Of a stretch of DNA of 21,430 nt, positions 15,462 to 21,430 are shown one piece after another. This DNA comes from an uncultured Clostridia bacterium. GTDB taxonomy: Bacteria; Bacillota; Clostridia; Oscillospirales; Acutalibacteraceae. Position 1 is the first letter of the stretch. Every line of letters starts with the position of its first letter. The position numbers were made by a program, and so were the translations under genes. The notes under the pieces were generated by a model. That model was not told the origin of the DNA. It did no database searches and saw nothing but the letters and a program-made list of their open reading frames with translations. The stretch lies in contig CAMNHG010000015.1 in NCBI GenBank assembly GCA_946539105.1, positions 1 to 21,430 on the forward strand, in the 5' to 3' direction.

Positions 15462-16037
15462 CTATTCCTCCGTATCTATGTTTTTTATAAACCTCGCAGG
15501 AACTCCGCCTGCGATTGTGTTTGCCTGCACATCCTTGCTTACTACCGCGCCTGCCGCGATAATCGCGCCGTCACCGATTGTCACGCCCGGCAGGATTGTG
15601 ACGTTCGCGCCTATCCAAACGTTCTTTCCGATAGTTACGGGCTTAGGTATAAGGTTAGCGCGTTTCTTTGGGTTTTGGTGGTGGTTGAGCGTTGCGATTA
15701 CTGTCTTTGGACCGATTAAACTGCCGTCGCCTATCGTGATTCCGCCCTGGTCCTGAAACTGACAGCCTGCGTTTATAAATACATTTTTTCCGAGCTTAAT
15801 GTTCTTTCCGCAGTCGGTGTAAAACGGCGGAAACATATACGCGCCCTCGGGGAACTTTTTGCCCGTAAGCTCAGTCATCAATTCTCCGATTTCTTCGGGT
15901 GTGTGGTAGCTGCCGTTAAGCTCTGAGGTTATCTTCATCGCCTCGTTGCTCAGGTATGTCATATGCAGGTGAATCTCGCTTTTCGCGGTAACCTCCGCTC
16001 CGCTGTCCATAATCCTGATAAATTCCTCTGTAGTCAT
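15462..16037 (-). CDS. Sugar O-acetyltransferase, LacA/Maa type
   Basis: A 191-residue hexapeptide-repeat acetyltransferase predicted to move acetyl from acetyl-CoA to a sugar hydroxyl. It has the N-terminal helical segment typical of the maltose/galactoside acetyltransferases and a left-handed beta-helix with many hexapeptide repeats (IGDGSLIGP, IGKNVWIGANVTILPG, IGDGAIIAAGAVV). The catalytic His is in LNHHQNP, most likely His119. AGGVPARFIK is the standard C-terminus. The ATG at 16037 has GAGGT upstream. It is the first gene of the operon, divergent from the LysR gene, with a good promoter. Substrate is not known. Confidence 0.9.
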   Translation of the reverse strand: MTTEEFIRIMDSGAEVTAKSEIHLHMTYLSNEAMKITSELNGSYHTPEEIGELMTELTGKKFPEGAYMFPPFYTDCGKNIKLGKNVFINAGCQFQDQGGITIGDGSLIGPKTVIATLNHHQNPKKRANLIPKPVTIGKNVWIGANVTILPGVTIGDGAIIAAGAVVSKDVQANTIAGGVPARFIKNIDTEE

Positions 16038-16060
16038 ACTTTTACCTCATTTCTGATTTA

Positions 16061-16089
16061 ATTATATACCCATTCATTATAAATAGCAA
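16061..16089 (-). promoter_or_regulatory. Promoter of the acetyltransferase-esterase operon
   Basis: On the minus strand TTGCTA (16089-16084), 17 nt, then a perfect TATAAT (16066-16061). Transcription is expected near 16054. The imperfect -35 fits an activated promoter. The LysR-type box at 16113-16127 is centred about 66 bp upstream of this start. Confidence 0.65.
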
Positions 16090-16112
16090 ATACTTATATT
16101 AAATAGTTAATT

Positions 16113-16127
16113 ATGCTTTACAAGCAT
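16113..16127. promoter_or_regulatory. LysR-type operator, T-N11-A dyad
   Basis: ATGCTT TAC AAGCAT is a perfect inverted repeat and satisfies T-N11-A (T16114 to A16126), the known signature of LysR-family recognition sites. It covers the -35 of the lysR gene (16117-16122) and is centred near -66 of the divergent operon, the usual arrangement for autorepression plus activation. Confidence 0.6.
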
Positions 16128-16145
16128 AGAAGAATAATGTATAAT
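16117..16145 (+). promoter_or_regulatory. Promoter of the LysR-type gene
   Basis: TTTACA (16117-16122), a 17-nt spacer and TATAAT (16140-16145). Transcription would begin near 16152, directly at the GGGTGA ribosome binding site, giving a very short leader. The -35 lies within the dyad operator. Confidence 0.7.
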
Positions 16146-16163
16146 AAATTTGGGTGATAAAAT

Positions 16164-17018
16164 ATGGAATTTAGAGTTTTGCAGTACTTTTTGGCGGTTA
16201 CGCGCGAGGGAAATATCTCAGCCGCGGCGCAGTCGCTGAACCTTTCCCAGCCGTCACTGTCGCGCCAGCTAAAGGACTTGGAGGATGAGCTCGGCGCAAA
16301 GCTGTTCATAAGGGGCAACCGCCACATTGAGCTTACAGAGGAAGGCTTGATTTTGCGCAAGCGCGCAGGCGAGATTATGCAGCTTGTGGAGCTTACGGAA
16401 AGCGAGATTTCCGAGGTAAAGAACAATATCTCGGGTACGCTGAGCATAGGCGCAGGGGAATCGCTCTCTATGCACCGCATAACCGAGGTTTTCCGCCGTC
16501 TTAAGAAAAACTACCCCGACATCCGATTAAACGTTGTGAGCGGAGATACAGAGGATTTGAAGGACAGGCTCGACCGCGGACTGCTTGACTTCGCGCTGAT
16601 TTTTACCGACTTTGACCGCAACGCATACCACCACCTAACGCTTGAGGAAAAAGAGATTTTCGGTGTTATTATGCGCAAGGATGACGCCCTCGCCGATAAG
16701 GAATTTATCACCGTTAAGGACTTGTACGACAAGCCCTTGATTGTTTCGCGCGCGAACGGACTGGATATTTTCAGCGGCTCTCAGGCGCGCAAGCTGCAGG
16801 TTGCCGCGACATATAACCTGCTGTACAACGCCTCGCTGATGGTTGAGGACGGTATCGGCTATGCAATCTCATTTAACGGACTTGTGGACACCTCCGAAAG
16901 CTCAAATCTCTGCTTTCGTCCGCTCTGTCCCGAAATTTCCGTCAACCCGTCACTGATTTGGAAACGCCATCAGAAAATGTCAATCATCTCCCAGCTTTTT
17001 ATTAAGCTGATGAGCTGA
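16164..17018 (+). CDS. LysR-family transcriptional regulator
   Basis: A 284-residue regulator with an N-terminal winged helix-turn-helix (about 1-60; GNISAAAQSLNLSQPSLSRQ, LFIRGNRHIELTEEG), a linker helix and a periplasmic-binding-like co-inducer domain (about 90-284; GTLSIGAGES, DFALIFTD). The ATG at 16164 follows GGGTGA. It is divergent from the acetyltransferase-hydrolase-esterase operon, which is its most likely target, with the shared T-N11-A dyad between them. The co-inducer is unknown; a product of the hydrolases is plausible. I see no clear terminator after it before the pnuC promoter. Confidence 0.92.
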   Translation: MEFRVLQYFLAVTREGNISAAAQSLNLSQPSLSRQLKDLEDELGAKLFIRGNRHIELTEEGLILRKRAGEIMQLVELTESEISEVKNNISGTLSIGAGESLSMHRITEVFRRLKKNYPDIRLNVVSGDTEDLKDRLDRGLLDFALIFTDFDRNAYHHLTLEEKEIFGVIMRKDDALADKEFITVKDLYDKPLIVSRANGLDIFSGSQARKLQVAATYNLLYNASLMVEDGIGYAISFNGLVDTSESSNLCFRPLCPEISVNPSLIWKRHQKMSIISQLFIKLMS

Positions 17019-17022
17019 CGTA

Positions 17023-17051
17023 TTGCCAAATTCAAAAAGCTGTGCTATAAT
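17023..17051 (+). promoter_or_regulatory. Sigma-A promoter of pnuC
   Basis: TTGCCA (17023-17028) and TATAAT (17046-17051) are spaced by 17 nt. The -35 starts 5 nt after the lysR stop. Transcription should begin around 17058, leaving about 100 nt of leader before pnuC, unusually long for this window. Confidence 0.75.
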
Positions 17052-17057
17052 ACAATC

Positions 17058-17158
17058 AGAATAAATCTGCCACCGGGTAGGAATTGCCATGAGCATTCGC
17101 TGCACATCGTTAGGTCTTTGAAGATGTGCATCGGATGTTTATTTTTTTGGAGGATATT
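17058..17158 (+). ncRNA. Structured leader of pnuC, candidate riboswitch or attenuator
   Basis: The leader starts with a hairpin CTGCC/GGTAG (17067-17071 with 17076-17080, loop ACCG). Immediately adjacent is a second hairpin (17081-17087 with 17093-17098, one bulged U at 17085, loop CATGA). That second helix competes for bases 17094-17098 with the foot of a terminator hairpin further on. A ligand- or factor-dependent choice between the two would control pnuC. I do not recognise a known class such as preQ1, TPP or FMN. NAD+-II (pnuC motif) RNAs precede the same gene family elsewhere, but I could not confirm their consensus here. Structures were paired by eye. Confidence 0.55.
17094..17148 (+). 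terminator. Leader terminator upstream of pnuC
   Basis: CATTCG (17094-17099) pairs with CGGATG (17132-17137), then after a single C-U mismatch TGCACATC (17101-17108) pairs with GATGTGCA (17123-17130), leaving a 14-nt loop. TTTATTTTTTT follows directly (17138-17148). This intrinsic terminator sits immediately before the pnuC ribosome binding site at 17149-17153, so it must be bypassed for expression. Confidence 0.7.
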
Positions 17159-17860
17159 ATGAAGCGGTTTTTAAATTACTTTACCACGTTTGAAAAGCTG
17201 TTGTGGTGCGCGTCGGTTTTGATGATAACGGTTTCGTTTATATTTTTTGACAGGAGCAATTATCTTACGTTTGCAGCCTCGCTAATCGGCGTAACGTCGC
17301 TGATTTTTCTCGCCAAGGGCAACCCGGCAGGGCAGATAATGATGATAATATTCAGCCTGTTTTACGGCTGGATTTCATTTTCCTACGCTTATTACGGAGA
17401 GATTTTCACCTACCTCGGAATGACCTTGCCGATGGCTGTAATGACGCTTGTGTCGTGGCTGAGGCATCCGTATGAGGGCAGAAAAAGCGAGGTAGAGGTC
17501 AGCACCCTTGACAAACGCAAAAAGATAATTATGGTAATAATGACGGTTGTTGTCACGGCAGTGTTCTACTTTATTCTAAAATTCTTTAACACGGCAAATT
17601 TAATTCCGAGCACAATCTCGGTAACTACCAGCTTCATCGCGGCATATCTGACCTTTTGCAGAAGCCCCTACTATGCCCTCGCCTACGCCTGCAACGATAT
17701 TGTGCTGATTGTGCTCTGGGTGATGGCGAGCGTAAACGAACCGAAATATATCTCGGTTGTTGTTTGCTTCATCGCGTTTTTATTTAACGATTTGTACGGC
17801 TTTTTTAACTGGAACAATATGAAAAGGCGGCAGACGGTGAACACCGAAATAAAAAAATAA
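17159..17860 (+). CDS. pnuC: PnuC-family nicotinamide riboside/vitamin transporter
   Basis: A 233-residue inner-membrane facilitator with about seven to eight helices, predicted to import nicotinamide riboside for NAD synthesis. Family features include the GNPAGQIMMIIFSLFYG segment near 55, the SWLRHPYEG motif near 100 and the C-terminal FLFNDLYGFFNW helix. Related Pnu proteins carry thiamine or riboflavin, so substrate is inferred. The ATG at 17159 is 5 nt after GGAGG. A GTG at 17126 in the same frame is rejected because it lies inside the terminator stem. It has its own promoter and a terminator-bearing leader, which suggests vitamin- or cofactor-sensitive control. Confidence 0.9.
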   Translation: MKRFLNYFTTFEKLLWCASVLMITVSFIFFDRSNYLTFAASLIGVTSLIFLAKGNPAGQIMMIIFSLFYGWISFSYAYYGEIFTYLGMTLPMAVMTLVSWLRHPYEGRKSEVEVSTLDKRKKIIMVIMTVVVTAVFYFILKFFNTANLIPSTISVTTSFIAAYLTFCRSPYYALAYACNDIVLIVLWVMASVNEPKYISVVVCFIAFLFNDLYGFFNWNNMKRRQTVNTEIKK

Positions 17861-17866
17861 TTTATA

Positions 17867-17895
17867 TTGAGATTTGTTCTGAGTTGTGTTATAAT
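17867..17895 (+). promoter_or_regulatory. Sigma-A promoter of ychF
   Basis: TTGAGA (17867-17872), a 17-nt spacer and TATAAT (17890-17895), with an extended TG before the -10. It begins 6 nt after the pnuC stop. The predicted leader is about 27 nt. Confidence 0.8.
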
Positions 17896-17928
17896 AGATT
17901 GAATTTATAGTAAATCAGGTGATTAGAA

Positions 17929-19023
17929 ATGAAATTAGGTATAGTCGGACTGCCGAATGTAGGCAAGAGTACGCTTTTTAACGCTATTACTAACGCAGGA
18001 GCTCAGAGCGCGAACTACCCGTTCTGCACGATTGAGCCTAACGTCGGTGTCGTTTCAGTTCCCGACAAAAGGCTCGACAAGCTCGCCGAGATGTACGATC
18101 CCGATAAATACACCCCTGCAACTATTGAGTTTGTCGATATCGCAGGTCTTGTAAAGGGTGCTTCAAAGGGCGAGGGCTTGGGCAACAAGTTTTTGTCGAA
18201 TATCCGCGAGTGTGACGCGATTGTGCACGTTGTGCGCTGCTTTGAAAATGACGACATTATTCATGTTGAGGGCAGCATCGACCCAAGGAGAGATATTGAG
18301 ACGATTAACCTTGAGCTGATTTTGTCGGATATGGAAATGCTTGAAAGACGCATTGACAAGACAAAAAAGATGCTTAAGGGCGATAAAAAATATCAGCGCG
18401 ACATCGACTTTTATCAGCGAGTGCTCGAAGCCCTTGAACAGGGCAAGCCCGCGAGAAGCGTTGAGTGCGACGACGAGGAAAAGGCTCTGCTTAGCGAGGT
18501 TGCTCTGCTTACCTCAAAGCCCGTTATCTACGCCGCGAATATGAGCGACCAGGATTTTTCAAACGGTATCGAGAGCAATCAGGGTTATCAGGAAGTAAAG
18601 AAAATTGCCGCTGCCGAAAACTCCGGCGTTCTGCCGATTTGCGCGCAGATTGAGGAAGAAATTGTCGAGATGGACGACGACGAAAAGGCAATGTTCCTTA
18701 ATGACCTCGGTCTTGAGGAGAGCGGTCTTGACCGTCTTATCAAGGAGTGCTACGCACTGCTCGGACTTATCTCCTACCTTACCGCAGGCAAGCAGGAGGT
18801 CAGAGCGTGGACGATTAAAAACGGCACTAAAGCACCTCAGGCGGCAGGTAAAATCCACTCTGACTTTGAGCGCGGATTTATCAGAGCCGAGGTTATTGCC
18901 TACGACGACCTAATTGCCAACGGCAGTATGGCTGCCGCAAAAGAAAAGGGCCTTGTCCGCAGCGAGGGCAAGGAGTACGTTATGAAGGACGGCGATGTTG
19001 TGCTGTTCAGGTTTAACGTGTAA
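17929..19023 (+). CDS. ychF: Redox-regulated ATPase YchF (Obg-like)
   Basis: A conserved P-loop NTPase of 364 residues that binds ribosomes and prefers ATP over GTP in characterised members. The P-loop is GLPNVGKS (7-14), switch II is FVDIAGLVKGASKGEGLGN, and the NKxD motif is replaced by NMSD, as expected for the ATP-preferring YchF branch. A coiled-coil insertion spans about 130-200 and the TGS domain forms the last 85 residues (about 280-364). The ATG at 17929 follows AGGTGA at good spacing. It is monocistronic between a consensus promoter and a strong terminator. The length matches the family. Confidence 0.97.
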   Translation: MKLGIVGLPNVGKSTLFNAITNAGAQSANYPFCTIEPNVGVVSVPDKRLDKLAEMYDPDKYTPATIEFVDIAGLVKGASKGEGLGNKFLSNIRECDAIVHVVRCFENDDIIHVEGSIDPRRDIETINLELILSDMEMLERRIDKTKKMLKGDKKYQRDIDFYQRVLEALEQGKPARSVECDDEEKALLSEVALLTSKPVIYAANMSDQDFSNGIESNQGYQEVKKIAAAENSGVLPICAQIEEEIVEMDDDEKAMFLNDLGLEESGLDRLIKECYALLGLISYLTAGKQEVRAWTIKNGTKAPQAAGKIHSDFERGFIRAEVIAYDDLIANGSMAAAKEKGLVRSEGKEYVMKDGDVVLFRFNV

Positions 19024-19046
19024 TAATAAAAAACATTAACGCAGAC

Positions 19047-19073
19047 TGCGCCTTGGCACAAAGCCAAGGCGCA
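19047..19073 (+). terminator. Rho-independent terminator of ychF
   Basis: TGCGCCTTGGC (19047-19057) and GCCAAGGCGCA (19063-19073) form a perfect 11-bp stem with an ACAAA loop, followed by TTTATACTTT. It lies 23 nt past the ychF stop. It may also stop transcription coming from the small gene on the other strand. Confidence 0.85.
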
Positions 19074-19124
19074 TTTATACTTTACATTAAAATAAAACGT
19101 CTATATTTGAAATTTCACGCTTCA

Positions 19125-19259
19125 TCAGCAGCCGCAACCGCAGCCGTCGTTTCCGCAACCGTTACCGCAGCCGTTATTGCCGCCGCATGCGCTGCAGATA
19201 ATGAGGATAAGAAGAATAATCCAGCAGCAACCGCCGTTGTTGTTTCCAAACAAGTTCAT
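19125..19259 (-). CDS. Gly/Cys-rich single-pass miniprotein, 44 residues
   Basis: A tiny protein: a short Asn/Gly-rich start (MNLFGNNNGGCCW), one hydrophobic helix (about 13-24) and a tail of Gly, Asn and Cys ending in GCGCGC. Nine of 44 residues are cysteine. A full AAAGGAGG ribosome binding site lies just upstream of the ATG, which argues strongly for translation. The gene sits downstream of the M23 hydrolase gene but beyond that gene's terminator, so it likely has its own promoter; I could not identify one. The role is unknown: a metal-binding, disulfide or sporulation-type small membrane protein is possible. The opposite-strand frame here has no ribosome binding site. Confidence 0.75.
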   Translation of the reverse strand: MNLFGNNNGGCCWIILLILIICSACGGNNGCGNGCGNDGCGCGC

Positions 19260-19349
19260 ACCTCAACCTCCTTTCGTTTACATTACATACTATTGCGAAA
19301 AGAGAATTGTGTGACCGTTAGAAAAACAAAAATTGCAGGATTAAAAGTA

Positions 19350-19377
19350 CCTCCCCCGTAACAAGTGACGGGGGAGG
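19350..19377 (-). terminator. Terminator after the M23 hydrolase gene
   Basis: CCTCCCCCGT (19350-19359) pairs perfectly with ACGGGGGAGG (19368-19377) around an 8-nt loop. On the minus strand the tail is TACTTTTAATC. It starts 27 nt after the hydrolase stop and would end the ftsX transcript. Confidence 0.85.
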
Positions 19378-19403
19378 CTGAAATAATGTTTTATATAATT
19401 TAA

Positions 19404-20702
19404 TTAAAATTCGGTCATCGGGTTGTACTTGACTCCGTTGTAACGGCACTCAAAGTGAAGGTGCGGGCCGGTTGAGTAACCGGTTGTACCTACGTAGCCG
19501 ACTACCTGACCTGCCGAAACATACTGTCCGGGAGATACCGAAACGCTGCTGAGGTGAGCGTAGATAGTCTCCTTGCCGTTGCCGTGGTCTATCCATACGT
19601 ACTTGCCGTAACCGCCGCCGCAACCGCAGCTGGAGCTCTTACCATAGTCATGAGGACAATAGGTGTTGGTATAGGCTACGGTACCGCTTGCCGCCGCAAC
19701 AACCTTAGCTCCGTAAATACCGCCGCCGGCGATATCAATCGCGCCGTGGTTGTAGGTGGTTCTGTCCTCGTTCCACTCCGATGACAGATAATAGAAGCCC
19801 GGTGTAGGCCATACATATCCTCCCGAAGATGACGGTGTGACCGAAGGAGTCGGAGAAGGCGCGGGAGTGTAATCGTCATCGTCGTCATCCGATGAATTTG
19901 AGGAACCGGAGCTGTTCTGCGAAGAATTATTCTGCGCCTGCTGCTTAGCCTGAGCCGCAGCCTGCTCCGCAAAGTACTTTGCGATTTCCGACTCAATCTG
20001 AGCCTTTTCGTTGTCTGAGTTCTTAAGGAAGTTTTTTGCCTCGTCGGTCTTTGCGTACAAGTCCTGCAGTACTTCTTTGTTTTCCTCAAACGTCTTGTTA
20101 AGGTCGTCAAGGTCGGTTTTTAGCGAGGTTTCGTTCTTTACGAGCTCCGCTTTGTTTTTCTCAAGTGTTTCTTTTTCCTTGTTAATTACCTCGAGCTTGC
20201 TGTTGACGGTATCAATGAGCTCCTGGTCGTACTTTGAAAGATTCTTTACCAGAGTCATTTTATCGACAAGGTCGGTAAAGTCCTTTGCGCCGAGGATAAT
20301 CTCAAGGTCGCTGGCACTGCCTGCCATATAGATTGCCCTGAGTCTTTCGCACAGAGCGTCAAGCTGAGATTCAATCTCGCTGTTACCCTGGTCAATCTTT
20401 TTCTGGGACTCGGTGATTTCGCCGTTTAGTTTGTCAATAGACTCACGTGTTACGCTGATTTTTTCATCGAGATTTTCAATTTTGTTTGTGAGTGCCTCGT
20501 TGTATTTTTCTTTTTCGGAAATATCATTTTGCGCGCTGTCGAGCACCTTTTGATATTCCTTATTCTTTGAGTCGAGGTCCTGAAGCCTTTGCTGAAGCGA
20601 CTCAACATTTTCCGCGCTCGCGGACGCAATACCTGCCGTAACGGGTGCCGCTATAATGCAAACACTGAGCAAAGCGCATAAAACCTTCTTAGCCTTTGTC
20701 AT
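19404..20702 (-). CDS. Secreted coiled-coil M23 peptidoglycan hydrolase, PcsB/EnvC-like
   Basis: A 432-residue secreted protein. The signal peptide ends near ASASA (about 28-30). Residues 31-245 form long coiled coils as in PcsB and EnvC. A low-complexity linker (Ala/Gln/Asn/Ser, then six Asp, then Pro/Thr) leads to an M23 LytM domain (about 300-432). Zinc ligands are His319 and Asp323 (HGAID) and His416, with catalytic His383 (YAHLS) and His414 (GPHLHFE), so it should be an active endopeptidase. The domain has an insertion of about 15-20 residues with Cys349, Cys359 and Cys361. The ATG at 20702 follows AAAGGAGA, 18 nt after ftsX. FtsX is known to gate such coiled-coil hydrolases, so septal peptidoglycan cleavage is the inferred role. 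Confidence 0.92.
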   Translation of the reverse strand: MTKAKKVLCALLSVCIIAAPVTAGIASASAENVESLQQRLQDLDSKNKEYQKVLDSAQNDISEKEKYNEALTNKIENLDEKISVTRESIDKLNGEITESQKKIDQGNSEIESQLDALCERLRAIYMAGSASDLEIILGAKDFTDLVDKMTLVKNLSKYDQELIDTVNSKLEVINKEKETLEKNKAELVKNETSLKTDLDDLNKTFEENKEVLQDLYAKTDEAKNFLKNSDNEKAQIESEIAKYFAEQAAAQAKQQAQNNSSQNSSGSSNSSDDDDDDYTPAPSPTPSVTPSSSGGYVWPTPGFYYLSSEWNEDRTTYNHGAIDIAGGGIYGAKVVAAASGTVAYTNTYCPHDYGKSSSCGCGGGYGKYVWIDHGNGKETIYAHLSSVSVSPGQYVSAGQVVGYVGTTGYSTGPHLHFECRYNGVKYNPMTEF

Positions 20703-20720
20703 AGTTTCTCCTTTCCGCTG

Positions 20721-21430
20721 TTACCAGCCGAGAATTTCATTACCTTCCATTTTTAAATACTTGCGGATTGAGATAAATCCTCCGCAGAAGCCTACGAACA
20801 AGCCGAATATTACGAACGCCGCGGCAACGTAAGGCAGAACCTCGATAAACGGAATGAACCGGAATACCGACTGCGCGTTTTCAACTACCATACCGATGCC
20901 CTGATATACCAACGCGAGAGCTCCGGTGGAGATTACCGCCGAGATCAGTCCGAGCACCATACCCTCTACAAGGAACGGCATTCGCACAAACGCGTTGGTT
21001 GCGCCGACAGATTTCATAATGCTGATTTCAAAACGGCGCGAATACATTGTCGCGCGGATTGTGTTCGCGATAATAAACAGCGAGATTATAAGCAGAGCGG
21101 CTACAACCGCGATTGAAATTATATTTACAAGGTTGCTGATACGTGTCATTTTATCCGCAAAATCCTTGCGGTTCAGGATTGTATCCTTGTCAACACCCTT
21201 AATTTGCTGAATTTTAGCTACGGTTTCCTCATACTTTGAGAGGTCATCCATAACGACTATAAACGAATCGGGAAGCGGATTTCTGTCCTCTATTCTCGCG
21301 AAAAGGGTGTCACCGAGAGTTTTTCTGTACTGCTCAAACGCCTTTTCCTTTGAGTAAAACTCGGCTGACCGGACATTGTCAACCTTTTCAATCTCTTTTC
21401 CGACATATACGGCTTCAAGCTGGGAATAAC
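20721..21430 (-). CDS. ftsX: Cell-division protein FtsX, N-terminus beyond window
   Basis: This is the permease-like subunit of FtsEX, which uses ATP hydrolysis by FtsE to activate murein hydrolases at the septum. The visible part is 235 residues (the family is about 300), starting inside the extracellular domain (EIEKVDNVRSAEFYS, NPLPDSFIV). Three membrane helices follow, at about 95-120, 150-170 and 200-220 of the visible segment, with the FEISIMKSVGATNAFVRMPF motif and a GFCGGFISIRKYLKMEG end. The frame is open to the window edge, so a Met at 21251 is internal, not the start. ftsE is expected upstream, outside the window. The gene is followed 18 nt later by the coiled-coil M23 hydrolase, its likely effector. 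Confidence 0.93.
   Translation of the reverse strand, partial: YSQLEAVYVGKEIEKVDNVRSAEFYSKEKAFEQYRKTLGDTLFARIEDRNPLPDSFIVVMDDLSKYEETVAKIQQIKGVDKDTILNRKDFADKMTRISNLVNIISIAVVAALLIISLFIIANTIRATMYSRRFEISIMKSVGATNAFVRMPFLVEGMVLGLISAVISTGALALVYQGIGMVVENAQSVFRFIPFIEVLPYVAAAFVIFGLFVGFCGGFISIRKYLKMEGNEILGW

Noticed and set aside
17126..17158. GTG start for PnuC at 17126
   Set aside because: It lies in the 3' arm of the terminator stem and lacks a ribosome binding site. The ATG at 17159 has GGAGG at correct spacing.
19125..19259. Short GC-rich repeats such as GGCTGCGG as a DNA repeat array
   Set aside because: The repeats are irregular and follow from alternating Gly and Cys codons in the miniprotein.
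19053..19361. Plus-strand frame of 102 codons rich in Ala and Val
   Set aside because: It starts inside the ychF terminator, has no ribosome binding site, and is the antisense of the Cys-rich miniprotein, whose Gly/Cys codons read as Ala-rich on the other strand.
1..21430. Mobile elements, prophage, CRISPR, tRNA or rRNA
   Set aside because: No transposase or integrase motifs, terminal repeats, regular direct repeats or tRNA-like cloverleaf were seen. Base composition and codon use look even throughout.

Overview
The window looks like a chromosomal core region of a low-to-moderate GC Gram-positive anaerobe of the Clostridia, most likely Ruminococcus-like (Oscillospiraceae). This is inferred from a class III fructose-1,6-bisphosphatase, a REC-SARP response regulator paired with a LytS/YesM-type kinase, FtsX next to a PcsB-like M23 hydrolase, strong AGGAGG ribosome binding sites and consensus sigma-A promoters with 17-nt spacers. 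I see no transposase, phage gene, tRNA, rRNA or CRISPR array. Genes are tightly packed, and no stretch over 300 bases lacks a gene.

Left part (1-4800): the 3'-truncated fbp gene runs leftward from 1558. It diverges from a two-gene two-component operon, a 7TM sensor kinase and a REC-SARP regulator joined by an ATGA overlap. That operon ends at a bidirectional terminator shared with a small acylphosphatase gene.

Middle left (4750-10470, minus strand): an orphan MsmK/UgpC-type sugar ABC ATPase has its own terminator. Upstream of it lies a likely six-gene transcript running from a promoter near 10380 down to 6022: GH13 alpha-glucosidase/neopullulanase, DUF1858 protein, FlK-like thioesterase, HAD phosphatase, DUF4830 membrane protein and RsuA. 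The cytoplasmic GH13 enzyme and MsmK together suggest maltodextrin import and intracellular breakdown.

Middle right (10410-16040): a divergent strong promoter drives a membrane-anchored glycerophosphodiester phosphodiesterase. It converges on an MmcQ/YjbR protein with its own consensus promoter. Next comes a three-gene operon: a hexapeptide acetyltransferase, a Cys-nucleophile alpha/beta hydrolase, and a lipoprotein esterase fused to a cyclophilin-like domain. A divergent LysR-type regulator probably controls it through a dyad T-N11-A box at 16113-16127.

Right part (16160-21430): lysR is followed by pnuC, which has its own promoter and a roughly 100-nt leader folding as a terminator with a competing helix. 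This is the best candidate for an undescribed regulatory RNA here. Then come ychF with a consensus promoter and terminator, a 44-residue Gly/Cys-rich membrane miniprotein on the minus strand, a secreted coiled-coil M23 hydrolase, and the C-terminal part of ftsX, which runs off the window. ftsX and the hydrolase form a cell-division peptidoglycan-cleavage module.
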